In this document: positions 1 through 12,043 of the stretch, one piece after another
Layout of the letters: each line of letters opens with the position of its first letter
How positions within the stretch are numbered: the first letter of the stretch is position 1
NCBI RefSeq assembly: GCF_023078275.1
Contig: NC_062975.1
Coordinates: forward strand, 13,987,141-14,051,140
Reading direction: 5' to 3'
DNA: 64,000 bases
DNA from: Leguminivora glycinivorella
Lineage: Eukaryota > Arthropoda > Insecta > Lepidoptera > Tortricidae
Position numbers and translations under genes: made by a program
The notes under the pieces: generated by a model
What the model was told of the DNA's origin: nothing
The model's input: the letters and a program-made list of their open reading frames with translations, nothing else
Database searches by the model: none

Positions 1-69
1 TGTCAGTGTGAGAGTGACAGTTGTCTTATCCACGTGGACAAGTGATAATTGGAAGCATGATACGCCGGC
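1..69. mobile_element. Right half of a hairpin MITE cut by the window edge
   Basis: These bases match the right half of the complete MITE at 61402-61543, including the TATCCACGTGGA-like core and the terminal ATGATACGCCGGC. The left half lies outside the window. Confidence 0.7.
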
Positions 70-2392
70 AGATGAGCCTCCAAAGTTTCGACCTAGCATA
101 TAATGAACCACTTCTCGCACTAGTGCGTAAAAAAAACACCATCTGTACTGAAAAAGAATGTTATAACTTTTCAAATATTTAACTTATAAATTTAATACGG
201 GCAGAAAATTAAACCAGGCGTTTAATGTATCCGTGTTTAATATGTCCGGATTTAAAAAAGCCGTAGCGCTTTTTCGGATTATAATTCGAATCCCAAAAAT
301 TTTACAAGCTTGCAAGCTTTCTTCGATTCGGATCCAAAATTTTTCGGTTGATAAAAAAAAAGCAACTAACTAACTTTTCACTTTCACTCTGTAGAAAAAA
401 GTTCACGAATGTGGATATAATTTTAGCAAATTGAGCACCAAGGATAAAATTATAATTGCGTAACAAATTAAGCATAAAGGATAAAAAAAACAACGCCTTA
501 GCAAGCACGGTCACTACTCGAAAGCGGTGAGATGAGACTGACTACCTAGCCGTTTTAACTGAGTTCGGGTACCTTAAGTAGATACGTTTGGTTGATCCAT
601 GGTATAGTATAAACAATCTGTAGCCCTTCTCGTGTTGGGTTTAAACCAGTGTTCTTATGTTGAGTCCGTCTTACGTCCACTATGCTGTGCCCTACCTCAA
701 AAAGAGAGAATCCCCTTACATCATCCAGAGTTCCGTACAACCAACTCAACTAAGACCACTTAACCACAGTATAAAAAAGGGTACTATCGTACATTATGGC
801 CACTCCCGCTCCCCGCTGAAAGTGCCGCCCACCCCCTCTCGGTTACCTCACAATTACCGCCTGTCAAAAACACGAACAGTCGACCTGTCATATTTTTCTC
901 CTACAAGCATAGTACGCGTTCACCTACACGAGCTTAGACTCGAGCCTCTTTCATATATGATCGCCAGTGTCCGGGGTGTGACTTAACATAAAACTGAATT
1001 CAATTATGATCTAAAATTGCAACATTCCTACATATTTATTCTTATCTAAGTTTGGTAAAGAAAACTGATTCTGTAGCAGTTTACGCTTTACTTCTTGGAA
1101 AGCTCTTCGCTTGAGCGGGTTCTATTTAACAACTACTAACAAAACTTGAACCTCAAATTGCTAAAGAATCAATTTTTTCGGCCGTATTCAGGAGAACATT
1201 TTTTCAAAGTATTCGGTGTTTACGATGAACTGATAAGTACTAGATGCTAGGGAACCTAGCCAAAATAACAACCTCACATCGACAAATTCAAAAATAATAG
1301 AAATAAGTAGATTAAATAATTTACCTACTGACGGGGGGATGAAATGTTACGATACGACAAACCACAATAGCTTTCATGCATTGTTTAAGTATCCGATTCT
1401 TTTAACAATTGTCAGCCTGACCTGGCTAGTACAACCAATAGTCTGACAATAATAATATGTAACCGACGGGAAATCTAAATTATAGTCACTAATGAACTAT
1501 TTCTGAACATTGACTCTGCTCTGAACAAAGGATAATTTACGACACCCCCACGCACTATCGACGTGGGCTAGACCATTATCTAATAAATAATATAACCAGT
1601 AATTTTTACTTGTATGTAACCTTCATCATAAACCTCTCGTGATATTTTATCTCTTTACAACTCACATCCGCTTTGATATGTAAGACAGAGACGGAGCTAT
1701 AGAGCGGAGCATTAACATCTTATACACATGCTAAGGAGTTCTAAAATATCTGCGTCGTTGAAATTTGCTAATAGCAGGCATTGACTTTGAGGCTCTCAAA
1801 GTTCAACGTTCTTCCACCTCGCCTAGGCTAGATGGTCTCACGATCGCACACAATAGCTTTTTTGTGCAGCCTTGATTTTGGCTATGACATCATCGTGCCA
1901 ACTTGACGCTACTAGATTTATTCGAACCAAGTAGCTATATTTTTTAAATATTACCTGGTCATCTTTGTACATGATGTAATAACCAATGGCGTATGATAAA
2001 TAATTTCTCGCACTCTATAATTTAGTCGGCACCTCTTCAAAGTTGGTTTACATCATCTTTGAATGTAAATGATTACATTTTAATTGACGGTTCTGACTTT
2101 TTGCGTTGTGTGATGTGTTATTTAAAATATAAATAGAAAATGGACGAGAAAGTGCCGCGGTAAACGTCATGTATTGATCGTATTCACAATTGCGAATATG
2201 TAACGTTGAATAATTCTGTTTTCTGAGATCAACCGCCTTCAGTTTCAGTGCTTAATGCAGAAGGGACTAGAAATAGCTCCTTGTACATTTTCGGATCATA
2301 CTTTAAAATTAATGCGGCATCTGCGAGTTGCATCACCCCAGTATTCATGTGATGTACTTAATATTGATTATATACAGTTCTTTAGCGATTTG
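70..2392. other. Intergenic stretch without a recognisable gene
   Basis: The sequence is AT-rich. The longest reading frame, 657-986 (+), would give 109 residues with no motif, no splice context and no recognisable family, so I do not call it a gene. No RNA gene is visible. Confidence 0.5.
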
Positions 2393-2421
2393 TCCATACT
2401 AATATTATAAATGCGAAAGTA

Positions 2422-2452
<31 letters not shown>

Positions 2453-2680
2453 CTGTCTGTCTGTTACGCTTTCCCGCTTAAACCACGCAACCGATTTTGA
2501 TGAAATTTGGAACAGACAATCTTTAGACCCTGAGACAGAACATAGGCTACTTTTTATTTCGAAAAAAAAGGGATGAAGGGGTTGAAAAAGAGGTTGAAAG
2601 TTTGTATGGGATTTCTTAATTTTAAATGATAAAACCATGAGACTTTATATTTTAGCACTTGATAAGAAATCATTAAACAT

Positions 2681-2976
2681 ATATTTAAAGTCACATACAG
2701 GTCGAACGCGATTAATTAACATTATTTTTACCTTTAAAATAAACATGGTGGGAAATAAACATTAACTAAAAGCGGGTAGATTATATTTATTTGTCTACCC
2801 CGAACATTTATATAAATTAATATCGGGTAGTTTTGTGTTGTTTACATCTTCGGTGACATTTTGCTGGGACGTCAGTCTTCCGCGACCACGGCCAGTGCAA
2901 CCTGGCCGAAACGTTGGGAAAAAAGGTAAAAATAATGTTAATTAATCGCGTTCGACCTGTATGTGACTTTAAATAT
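2681..2976. repeat. Inverted-repeat element with 55-bp arms
   Basis: The left arm, 2681-2735, is the reverse complement of 2922-2976 with almost no mismatch. The arms enclose about 186 bases containing GACCACGGCCAGTGC. Only the right arm recurs in the second copy of the 3.2-kb duplication (about 6138-6192), because the duplication starts inside the spacer at 2835. Confidence 0.75.
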
Positions 2977-3025
2977 GTGTACAAAGCGCGAGAACTTAAA
3001 GTGTTATATCATTAAACATCTTGAT

Positions 3026-3242
3026 AAGGGATAGGGATAGGGATAGGGATAGCGATAGGGATAGCGATAGGGAAAGCGATAGGGATAGCGATAGGGATAG
3101 CGATAGCGATAGCGATAGCGATAGCGATAGCGATAGCGATAGCGATAGCGATAGCGATAGCGATAGCGATAGCGATAGCGATAGCGATAGCGATAGCGAT
3201 AGCGATAGCGATACGGATACGGATACGGATACGGATACGGAT
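3026..3242 (+). repeat. GATAGC/GATAGG hexamer array, copy 1
   Basis: About 36 hexamers run from GGGATA units through pure GCGATA to five ACGGAT units. They encode only Ser-Leu or Asp-Ser dipeptides, so the 95- to 100-residue reading frames across them are repeat translations. Confidence 0.95.
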
Positions 3243-4050
3243 AATATGGGTATCGTTAGCGGGATACGGATAATCGGTCGGCGGTCTCTTACAATCATTG
3301 TGCTCTAAGACGATCGTTGTTTGCTTGCTTGAAGATTACGTTTGCGATAAGTATAAGCAAAATGTAAAAAATTGTAAGGGATAATAGAAAAAAGTACTTT
3401 TTTACCCACCGATCATAGTGTCGAAATACGGGCTATGTGGGATGTTTATAAAGGTTTCCCCAGCGTATATAGAATTTCCTACGCTGTGGTCGATGTGTAA
3501 TATTTCTACAATCATTGCAAGCAAAAGTATTATGTGCAATCGAAATAATCGCAGATAAATATACCTACAGAGAAACCTACGGTCCCTACGGATCCAAATG
3601 AAAATCTTAATGAATACTTTTATTACGCGGGCGAAGCCGCGGGTAAAAGCTAGTACAGTGATATAAGGGAAACTGTCATGCATTGAACAGTTCCTAGAAA
3701 CACTGAATAATTCACTTTACTGCAGACAAATACGCTTTCTAAATGCAAGGCCCAGTGGCGGCACCCATCACGCTGCGCTTGCTACTGGGAATACTTGCTC
3801 GAGATTTTTTCATACGAAAAGAAATGAACTTTTTGTCACATTAGAAAAAAAAACTTTCTCTTAACTTTGCCCTTTATATTCCTACGTTGTGAGTAAACCC
3901 ACCGTGACGACAGCTTTCTTTACAGACAAGGATTACAAGTCATTTTAATAAGGCATGTAATAGAATGCAGAATGTTATACATATGTTTATTAATAACATA
4001 TGTAATAATTATAGTTAAAATAGGTTTGCATATTTAACACCAAAAAAAAA

Positions 4051-4250
4051 CGTCATACCAAGGAGTGGAATGCCCTGCCTGAGTCTGTGTTTCCACACAA
4101 GTACAATCCAGGTCTCTTTAAAGCAAGAGTAAATAGGTATCTCATAGGTAAGCGTGCTCCACCGTAGACCGCATCATCACTTACCATCAGGTGTGATCGT
4201 GGTCAAACGTCTACCTATCCATACTAAAAAAAAAAAAAAAAAAAAAAAAA
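4051..4250 (+). mobile_element. 3' end of a non-LTR retrotransposon with poly(A) tail, copy 1
   Basis: An open stretch at 4051-4167 ends in TAG and encodes a peptide of the type EWNALPESVFPHKYN, followed by FKARVNRYL. This resembles the extreme C terminus of reverse-transcriptase ORFs of insect non-LTR elements. About 60 bases of 3' UTR and a run of about 24 A follow. Only the tail is present, as expected of a 5'-truncated insertion. Confidence 0.65.
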
Positions 4251-4785
4251 TACACTACCTATAAAGAAAAAGTAGCAATGAAGGGCTTTTCTAGTAAACA
4301 CGTCCATCATATTTTCGATTTTAGCTGTTATAATAATGTACAGATGTAGTGCAAAAAGATTTGCCTTCGTATTGTTACGGAAACGTACGAACGTGTCATG
4401 CTATTTCATTATCTTGACAAATACGAACGTTTCCGAAGGAAACCCTTTTCGCCCTACATCTGTAAAAAAAAATAAAAAAAAAAAAATCATTTATTCAGAA
4501 AAAATAACCTGGCTACATTTATCAACGTGCCCGCCAAACTGTAAAAACAGTTTGTTGGCGGAGACATGCTCTCATATAACTAAGCCTATTTATAAGCTAT
4601 AACAGGTTTATTACGTAAAATAAATAGTATGTGTCTACTTTAAAACTGTAATGAAAACAGTTGAATTCCACCATAAATTGAAAACTTTATTGCTAAATAT
4701 TTCGAAATGAAATGTTTATACGGACAGACAAAAGCACTGCCATTGTAAATAGTGTACACGAGTACATATCAGATATTCATTTTTA

Positions 4786-4916
4786 TTAACACTTTCGAAA
4801 CCGGGCTCTACGCGGCGCTACGACATTTTCGCTACATACGGGGAAACCCATGTAATCGGCTACGCTTCTACGAGCGGTGTACCCGACAGTCGGGTTCTTG
4901 GTAGCGAAAGTGTTAA
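4786..4916. mobile_element. MITE with TTAACACTTTCG ends, copy 1
   Basis: The terminal inverted repeats are TTAACACTTTCG on the left and CGAAAGTGTTAA on the right, over 131 bases. The counterpart in copy 2 (8010-8108) has lost about 32 internal bases. Confidence 0.7.
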
Positions 4917-5774
4917 CATATTCAACGTAGGGCGGCGATGTTGTAATAAAGAAAGTGTGCAGAAGCTTACTTGTTATTCAAAAATATTCCGTTTTGATTT
5001 CATCTACCTTTTTAGTGTGATAATGATAACCCCAACGTGTGATATATTGTTGGATAGGTATTTAAAAATGAATAAGGGTTTACTAAGATTGTTTTTTGAT
5101 AATATTAATATTTTCGGAAATAATCGCTCCTAAAGGAAAAAAAAGGTGCGTCCCCCCTCTAACTTTTGAACCATACGTTTAAAAAATATGAAAAAAATCA
5201 CAAAAGTAGAACCTTATAAAGACTTTCTAGGAAAATTGTTTTGAACTTGATAGGTTCAGTAGTTTTTGAGAAAAATACGAAAAACTACGGAACCCTACAC
5301 TGAGCGTGGCCCGACACGCTCTTGGCCGGTTTTTGTTTACTTATGTCATCTTTACAAGTGTCGTGTAAGATTAGCTGGTGTCGATGGCGTCAAACAAAAG
5401 TGTTTCTACTTACTATTAATTTTATGTCCATGTTATCAAAATACTTATCATCAAGGAGAATATTTAAGCTTATTGTTCAAGTAAATCTTATTATAAATAT
5501 ACATTAACATTTAGGACCTCCGTTAACAATAGGTATATGAACCGAACCATATTACATATTTCACTGATATCTGTAAAGCTTAAAATTGTTAAATATTAAT
5601 CAATACCATGGCTATATTACCAAATATGAATTAATATAAGAACCAAAGCTGTTGTACCATCAAAACGTGGATAAATGTTTCCTGATTTTTCCGAGGTATT
5701 CTTTATTTCATTTTATTTATCCAACTTTCGGTTTGCTAGCCTTATTTTGAAGGCTTTTCTACAAATATGTCATA

Positions 5775-5951
5775 CTAGCTTTAGCCCGCGGCTTCGCTCG
5801 CTTTAGAAAGAGACAAAATGTAGCCTATGTCACTCTCCATCCTTTCTACTATCTCCACTTTAAATCACGTGAATTCGGCGCTCCGTTTTGCCGTGAAAGA
5901 CGGACAAACAAACAGACACATACACTTTCCCATTTATAATATTAGTATGGA
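5775..5951 (-). mobile_element. Short Lep1-like Helitron, copy 1
   Basis: Read on the minus strand, it starts TCCATACTAATATTATAAAT and ends with a GC-rich hairpin and CTAG. It is flanked by A on the 5' side and T on the 3' side, the host dinucleotide normal for Helitrons. It has no coding capacity. Confidence 0.8.
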
Positions 5952-6241
5952 TTAGTTCTTTCATCTACCGATGCCGCTTACTTTAATATTTATCATTTTA
6001 TTCGATGACCAAGGTGTATTTGTGACAATCAGCACATCTCCAGCATGCACGTGTTGTTTACATCTTCGGTGACATTTTGCTGGGACGTCAGTCTTCCGCG
6101 ACCACGGCCAGTGCAACCTGGCCGAAACGTTGGGAAAAAAGGTAAAAATAATGTTAATTAATCGCGTTCGACCTGTATGTGACTTTAAATATGTGTACAA
6201 AGCGCGAGAACTTAAAGTGTTATATCATTAAACATCTTGAT

Positions 6242-6476
6242 AAGGGATAGGGATAGGGATAGGGATAGCGATAGGGATAGCGATAGGGAAAGCGATAGGG
6301 ATAGCGATAGGGATAGCGATAGCGATAGCGATAGCGATAGCGATAGCGATAGCGATAGCGATAGCGATAGCGATAGCGATAGCGATAGCGATAGCGATAG
6401 CGATAGCGATAGCGATAGCGATAGCGATAGCGATAGCGATAGCGATACGGATACGGATACGGATACGGATACGGAT
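6242..6476 (+). repeat. GATAGC hexamer array, copy 2
   Basis: This has the same order of hexamer variants as 3026-3242 but is 18 bases longer. The Helitron 3' hairpin and CTAG of this copy end at 6887. Confidence 0.95.
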
Positions 6477-7283
6477 AATATGGGTATCGTTAGCGGGATA
6501 CGGATAATCGGTCGGCGGTCTCTTACAATCATTGTGCTCTAAGACGATCGTTGTTTGCTTGCTTGAAGATTACGTTTGCGATAAGTATAAGCAAAATGTA
6601 AAAAATTGTAAGGGATAATAGAAAAAAGTACTTTTTTACCCACCGATCATAGTGTCGAAATACGGGCTATGTGGGATGTTTATAAAGGTTTCCCCAGCGT
6701 ATATAGAATTTCCTACGCTGTGGTCGATGTGTAATATTTCTACAATCATTGCAAGCAAAAGTATTATGTGCAATCGAAATAATCGCAGATAAATATACCT
6801 ACAGAGAAACCTACGGTCCCTACGGATCCAAATGAAAATCTTAATGAATACTTTTATTACGCGGGCGAAGCCGCGGGTAAAAGCTAGTACAGTGATATAA
6901 GGAAACTGTCATGCATTGAACAGTTCCTAGAAACACTGAATAATTCACTTTACTGCAGACAAATACGCTTTCTAAATGCAAGGCCCAGTGGCGGCACCCA
7001 TCACGCTGCGCTTGCTACTGGGAATACTTGCTCGAGATTTTTTCATACGAAAAGAAATGAACTTTTTGTCACATTAGAAAAAAAAACTTTCTCTTAACTT
7101 TGCCCTTTATATTCCTACGTTGTGAGTAAACCCACCGTGACGACAGCTTTCTTTACAGACAAGGATTACAAGTCATTTTAATAAGGCATGTAATAGAATG
7201 CAGAATGTTATACATATGTTTATTAATAACATATGTAATAATTATAGTTAAAATAGGTTTGCATATTTAACACCAAAAAAAAA

Positions 7284-7456
7284 CGTCATACCAAGGAGTG
7301 GAATGCCCTGCCTGAGTCTGTGTTTCCACACAAGTACAATCCAGGTCTCTTTAAAGCAAGAGTAAATAGGTATCTCATAGGTAAGCGTGCTCCACCGTAG
7401 ACCGCATCATCACTTACCATCAGGTGTGATCGTGGTCAAACGTCTACCTATCCATA

Positions 7457-7487
<31 letters not shown>
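7284..7487 (+). mobile_element. Non-LTR retrotransposon 3' end, copy 2
   Basis: The same C-terminal peptide stretch as at 4051 ends in TAG at 7398-7400 and is followed by an A run slightly longer than in copy 1. Confidence 0.65.
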
Positions 7488-7491
<4 letters not shown>

Positions 7492-7697
7492 CTACCTATA
7501 AAGAAAAAGTAGCAATGAAGGGCTTTTCTAGTAAACACGTCCATCATATTTTCGATTTTAGCTGTTATAATAATGTACAGATGTAGTGCAAAAAGATTTG
7601 CCTTCGTATTGTTACGGAAACGTACGAACGTGTCATGCTATTTCATTATCTTGACAAATACGAACGTTTCCGAAGGAAACCCTTTTCGCCCTACATC

Positions 7698-7735
<38 letters not shown>

Positions 7736-8009
7736 GCTACATTTATCAACGTGCCCGCCAAACTGTAAAAACAGTTTGTTGGCGGAGACATGCTCTCATA
7801 TAACTAAGCCTATTTATAAGCTATAACAGGTTTATTACGTAAAATAAATAGTATGTGTCTACTTTAAAACTGTAATGAAAACAGTTGAATTCCACCATAA
7901 ATTGAAAACTTTATTGCTAAATATTTCGAAATGAAATGTTTATACGGACAGACAAAAGCACTGCCCTTGTAAATAGTGTACACGAGTACATATCAGATAT
8001 TCATTTTTA

Positions 8010-8108
8010 TTAACACTTTCGAAACCGGGCTATTTTCAACGGGGAAACCCATGTAATCGGCTACGCTTCTACGAGCGGTGTATCGGGTTCTTGTAGCGAA
8101 AGTGTTAA
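8010..8108. mobile_element. MITE with TTAACACTTTCG ends, copy 2
   Basis: This is the shortened counterpart of 4786-4916. The inverted termini are kept and part of the interior is missing or replaced. Confidence 0.65.
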
Positions 8109-8986
8109 ATATTCAACGTAGGGCGGCGATGTTGTAATAAAGAAAGTGTGCAGAAGCTTACTTGTTATTCAAAAATATTCCGTTTTGATTTCATCTACCT
8201 TTTCCGTCCGTCCGTCCGTGTGATAATGATAACCCCAACGTGATATATTGTTGGATAGGTATTTATATTGTTGGAAAAAAAATGAATAAGGGTTTACTAA
8301 GATTGTTTTTTGATAATATTAATATTTTCGGAAATAATCGCTCCTAAAGGAAAAAAAGTGCGTCCCCCCTCTAACTTTTGAACCATACGTTTAAAAAATA
8401 TGAAAAAAATCACAAAAGTAGAACCTTATAAAGACTTTCTAGGAAAATTGTTTTGAACTTGATAGGTTCAGTAGTTTTTGAGAAAAATACGAAAAACTAC
8501 GGAACCCTACACTGAGCGTGGCCCGACACGCTCTTGGCCGGTTTTTGTTTACTTATGTCATCTTTACAAGTGTCGTGTAAGATTAGCTGGTGTCGATGGC
8601 GTCAAACAAAAGTGTTTCTACTTACTATTAATTTTATGTCCATGTTATCAAAATACTTATCATCAAGGAGAATATTTAAGCTTATTGTTCAAGTAAATCT
8701 TATTATAAATATACATTAACATTTAGGACCTCCGTTAACAATAGGTATATGAACCGAACCATATTACATATTTCACTGATATCTGTAGAGCTTAAAATTG
8801 TTAAATATTAATCAATACCATGGCTATATTACCAAATCTGAATTAATATAAGAACCAAAGCTGTTGTACCATCAAAACGTGGATAAATGTTTCCTGATTT
8901 TTCCGAGGTATTATTTATTTCATTTTATTTATCCAACTTTCGGTTTGCTAGCCTTATTTTGAAGGCTTTTCTACAAATATGTCATA

Positions 8987-9163
8987 CTAGCTTTAGCCCG
9001 CGGCTTCGTTCGCTTTAGAAAGAGACAAAATGTAGCCTATGTCACTCTCCATCCTTTCTACTATCTCCACTTTAAATCACGTGAATTCGGCGCTCCGTTT
9101 TGCCGTGAAAGACGGACAAACAAACAGACACATACACTTTCCCATTTATAATATTAGTATGGA
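8987..9163 (-). mobile_element. Short Lep1-like Helitron, copy 2
   Basis: Essentially identical to 5775-5951, as expected from the tandem duplication. Confidence 0.8.
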
Positions 9164-9629
9164 TTAGTTCTTTCATCTACCGATGCCGCTTACTTTAATA
9201 TTTATCATTTTATTCGATGACCAAGGTGTATTTGTGACAATCAGCACATCTCCAGCATGCACGTTGCCAATGCTTATTTATAAATTTTAAAAAGTTTATA
9301 GCAACCACTAATTGAGCGTTAGATTTTTGCACGAATGTATCTCTGTCGCGGCGTGGCCGTAGAGGCGGGTGCGCAAAAACCTGAGGTATAATTTCGGTGG
9401 AAGAAGGCTTGGGCCCTGGGGCGGCGGCGGTTACATAAGTTCATCTAGTTTCAAGGTCGAGGACGTTGATCCCAAATCGCTGATCGCGTCCTGTGGAGGG
9501 GCGACTGACCAGTTTGGATGTTCACTCCTTTTTTGTCTAACACTACATATACACATACTCAGCACGCATTAGATATTAGACGCAATAGATTTTAAAAAAT
9601 CGGCGCGAATAGATTTATAAGAACAAAGA

Positions 9630-9799
9630 TCCATACTAATATTATAAATGGGAAAGTCTGTTTGTTTGTCCGTCTTTCCCAGCAAAACAGAGCAACGAAT
9701 TGACGTGATTTTTTAAGTAGAGATAGTTGAAGGGATGGAGAGTGACATAGGCTACTTTTTGTCTCTTTCTAACGCGAGCGAGCCGCGGGAAAAAGCTAG
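9630..9799 (+). mobile_element. Complete short Lep1-like Helitron
   Basis: It begins with TC after an A and ends with CTAG before a T. A GCGAGCC/GCGGG hairpin precedes the end. It is about 170 bases long, non-coding, and related to the copies at 5775, 8987 and 32539. Confidence 0.85.
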
Positions 9800-10330
9800 T
9801 TCTTAATAACTTCCTTTAGTGACATTTAATAAAGAAGCCATACTAATTAAAATGTATTATAGGAATGTGTTTCAGTTCAGCATTTGAAACAACCAAGAAA
9901 TACCCTATGGATAAAATGTCAGTATCTCAACTCCAGGAAGACATTCGTGCGATGGGTATCCTACATATCTAACATGCTATCAGACATTCTTGCATAATGC
10001 TCGAGAACCAAATAGCTCACGATATGTGCCAATAGAATGAATGGTGCTAAAAATAAATATTATCACACCTTAAGACTATTGGATCATCATCAATATCTTG
10101 CGAGATAATAAGAATATTTTTTTGTGTGCAATTAAAATGCTTTAATTGTACAGTACACTACAAAAAATACATAATTGTCAACACTGTATGTGTTGACCTG
10201 TAGTGAGGAGACTGTTTTCTATTTACTGTAGTATTTACTTTACAACACAACTTTCTTGAGCTTACTCTCTATGACAAGGCTGATAGTAAATTATCATAGA
10301 TAACGTACCTATTTAGGTATTATACACTAT
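9800..10330. other. Intergenic, nothing recognised
   Basis: AT-rich sequence without an open frame, RNA gene or clear repeat structure. Confidence 0.5.
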
Positions 10331-11029
10331 ACAGGGTGACTGCTTATTCGATCTATTCATTCAAAGGGGTTATTCTATAGGTTATTTGCAATATTTTTAG
10401 TCCAGTCAACTAGCGGTCGAAACTCAGTAGTTTTTGGCACGTATTTAACCGGGCGACTAAATAACCATAAAAATGGGTATCAAAAATAATAGTTTGGCGA
10501 CTAAAATGGGGCCTCAAATTATTTCAATATGAGGTAGCATTTTAATGTCATTACGGCTGCGGTTTATTCAGACGGGAGTACCAACTATTTCTTTGGCAAC
10601 TGAATTATTATATTGGAAACCAATTTAGAGATACAGTTTAATAGGAAAACGGCTATCTATTAATATAAAATATACAGTTCTTTTAAAATATTTATATAGC
10701 AAATTAACATAAAAAGTACATTTAAAATTTATACATCGGCACTCATCACCTGAGCTGTCATTTCAATAAAAAAAGGATTCTTATAAAATATAATGGTCGA
10801 CAAAATATTATACTTATGGGTAAGAAATTAGGTGTTTGGGAGTGCTGGCAACTTCGTCTCTATGAAAGAATTTAACTTTTCATGACGTTTACTCTATCGA
10901 ATCTAAGGCCGGTCTTACGCAGTCTTAACATCACTCTGAAAGATTCAATTTTTTGGCAGGAAAACCTTACTCAGAATATGCCTTGGCATAAATCGTTCCG
11001 CAGATTTTATTATATCGAATATTATGCTG

Positions 11030-11610
11030 GCATAATGTTAATGAGCAAAATAATCTTCTAAATTAAGAGTACTTCCGTAGATTTTTGTTTGCATAATATT
11101 TAGGCAGTAAAAAGTTGTCCATCTTCTTCCTATTTCTGTTTTGATAACGAGTCTTGTGTGTTGAGGATGCAAGATACCTAACACTCCTCCTCGCTTCGCT
11201 CGTCGTCGTACCTAACGGTGCCTCTGGGACTGTATTTCATTTCCTTTTTGCTATCGTTGTTTTGTTCATACAAAGTACCTAAGAATTATGCCATAGCAAA
11301 TTTGGTAGGACTTATATTCTACTAAAAAAAAATCTAACCCTAACCCACTTTTCTGCTAGCAGAAAATAATTCTGCTCTTGTACCTCTAATATTATACTAT
11401 ACGATTATCACGGTAATTTTTTTAAATACCATGTCGGTGGTAAACAAGCATACGATCGGCCTAATGGAAAGTGGTCACCGTAACCTATGGACGCCTGCAA
11501 CTCAAGGGGTATCATACGCGCGTTACCGACCCATTAGAAGGTTATACACTCCTTTTTGCTGTGTACTTATTATAAAATTATTTGGTACGCGTTCCCTTAT
11601 AGAGATATTT
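11030..11610 (+). repeat. 0.58-kb tandem duplication, copy 1
   Basis: It starts GCATAATGTTAATGAGC and runs to AGAGATATTT, directly followed by the second copy. Within it, 11431-11560 is a dispersed lepidopteran repeat (GGTAAACAAGCATACGATC). Reading frames here are not genes. Confidence 0.85.
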
Positions 11611-12043
11611 GCATAATGTTAATGAGCAAAATAATCTTCTAAATTAAGAGTACTTCCGTAGATTTTTGTTTGCATAATATTTAGGCAGTAAAAAGTTGTC
11701 CATCTTCTTCCTGTTTCTGTTTTGATAACGAGTCTTGTGTGTTGAGGAACTTGAGGATGCAAGATACCTAACACTCCTCCTCGCTTCGCTCGTCGTCGAT
11801 AATTCTGCTCTTGTACCTCTAATATTATACTATACGATTATCACGGTAATTTTTTTAAATACCATGTCGGTGGTAAACAAGCATACGATCGGCCTAATGG
11901 AAAGTGGTCACCGTAACCTATGGACGCCTGCAACTCAAGGGGTATCATATGCGCGTTACCGACCCATTAGAAGGTTATACACTCCTTTTTGCTGTGTACT
12001 TATTATAAAATGATTTGGTACGCGTTCCCTTATAGAGATATTT
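11611..12043 (+). repeat. 0.58-kb tandem duplication, copy 2
   Basis: Same sequence as 11030-11610, apart from a missing block of about 160 bases after CTTCGCTCGTCGTCG and a short insertion GGAACTTGA. Confidence 0.85.

Larger units (their letters stand above)
2393..3653 (+). mobile_element. Lep1-like Helitron candidate, composite
   Basis: The left end TCCATACTAATATTATAAAT is the typical 5' start of lepidopteran Lep1-type non-autonomous Helitrons and is followed by a GTCT microsatellite at 2426-2463. The right end has the GC hairpin CGCGGGCGAAGCCGCGG and then AAAAGCTAG. No coding capacity is visible. An inverted-repeat element (2681-2976) and a hexamer array (3026-3242) lie between the ends. 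The two ends may therefore belong to one long element or to two fragments. Confidence 0.55.
2835..6050 (+). repeat. 3.2-kb tandem duplication, copy 1
   Basis: This unit of 3216 bases is followed directly by a nearly identical copy starting at 6051. It contains the GATAGC array, a Helitron 3' end, a LINE tail, a MITE and a complete short Helitron. Differences from copy 2 are mostly in homopolymers, the hexamer array and the MITE at 4786. Confidence 0.9.
6051..9262 (+). repeat. 3.2-kb tandem duplication, copy 2
   Basis: This follows copy 1 head to tail without spacer. The offset is 3216 bases before the hexamer array and 3234 after it, so copy 2 has exactly three more hexamers. Other changes are a longer A run at 7460, a shorter MITE at 8010 and an added CCGT run near 8204. 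Homology ends at about 9262, after AGCATGCAC. Confidence 0.9.

Noticed and set aside
2996..3308. Ser-Leu and Asp-Ser repeat proteins on both strands (also at 6212-6542)
   Set aside because: Produced by the GATAGC array. Equal openness on both strands reflects the repeat, not coding.
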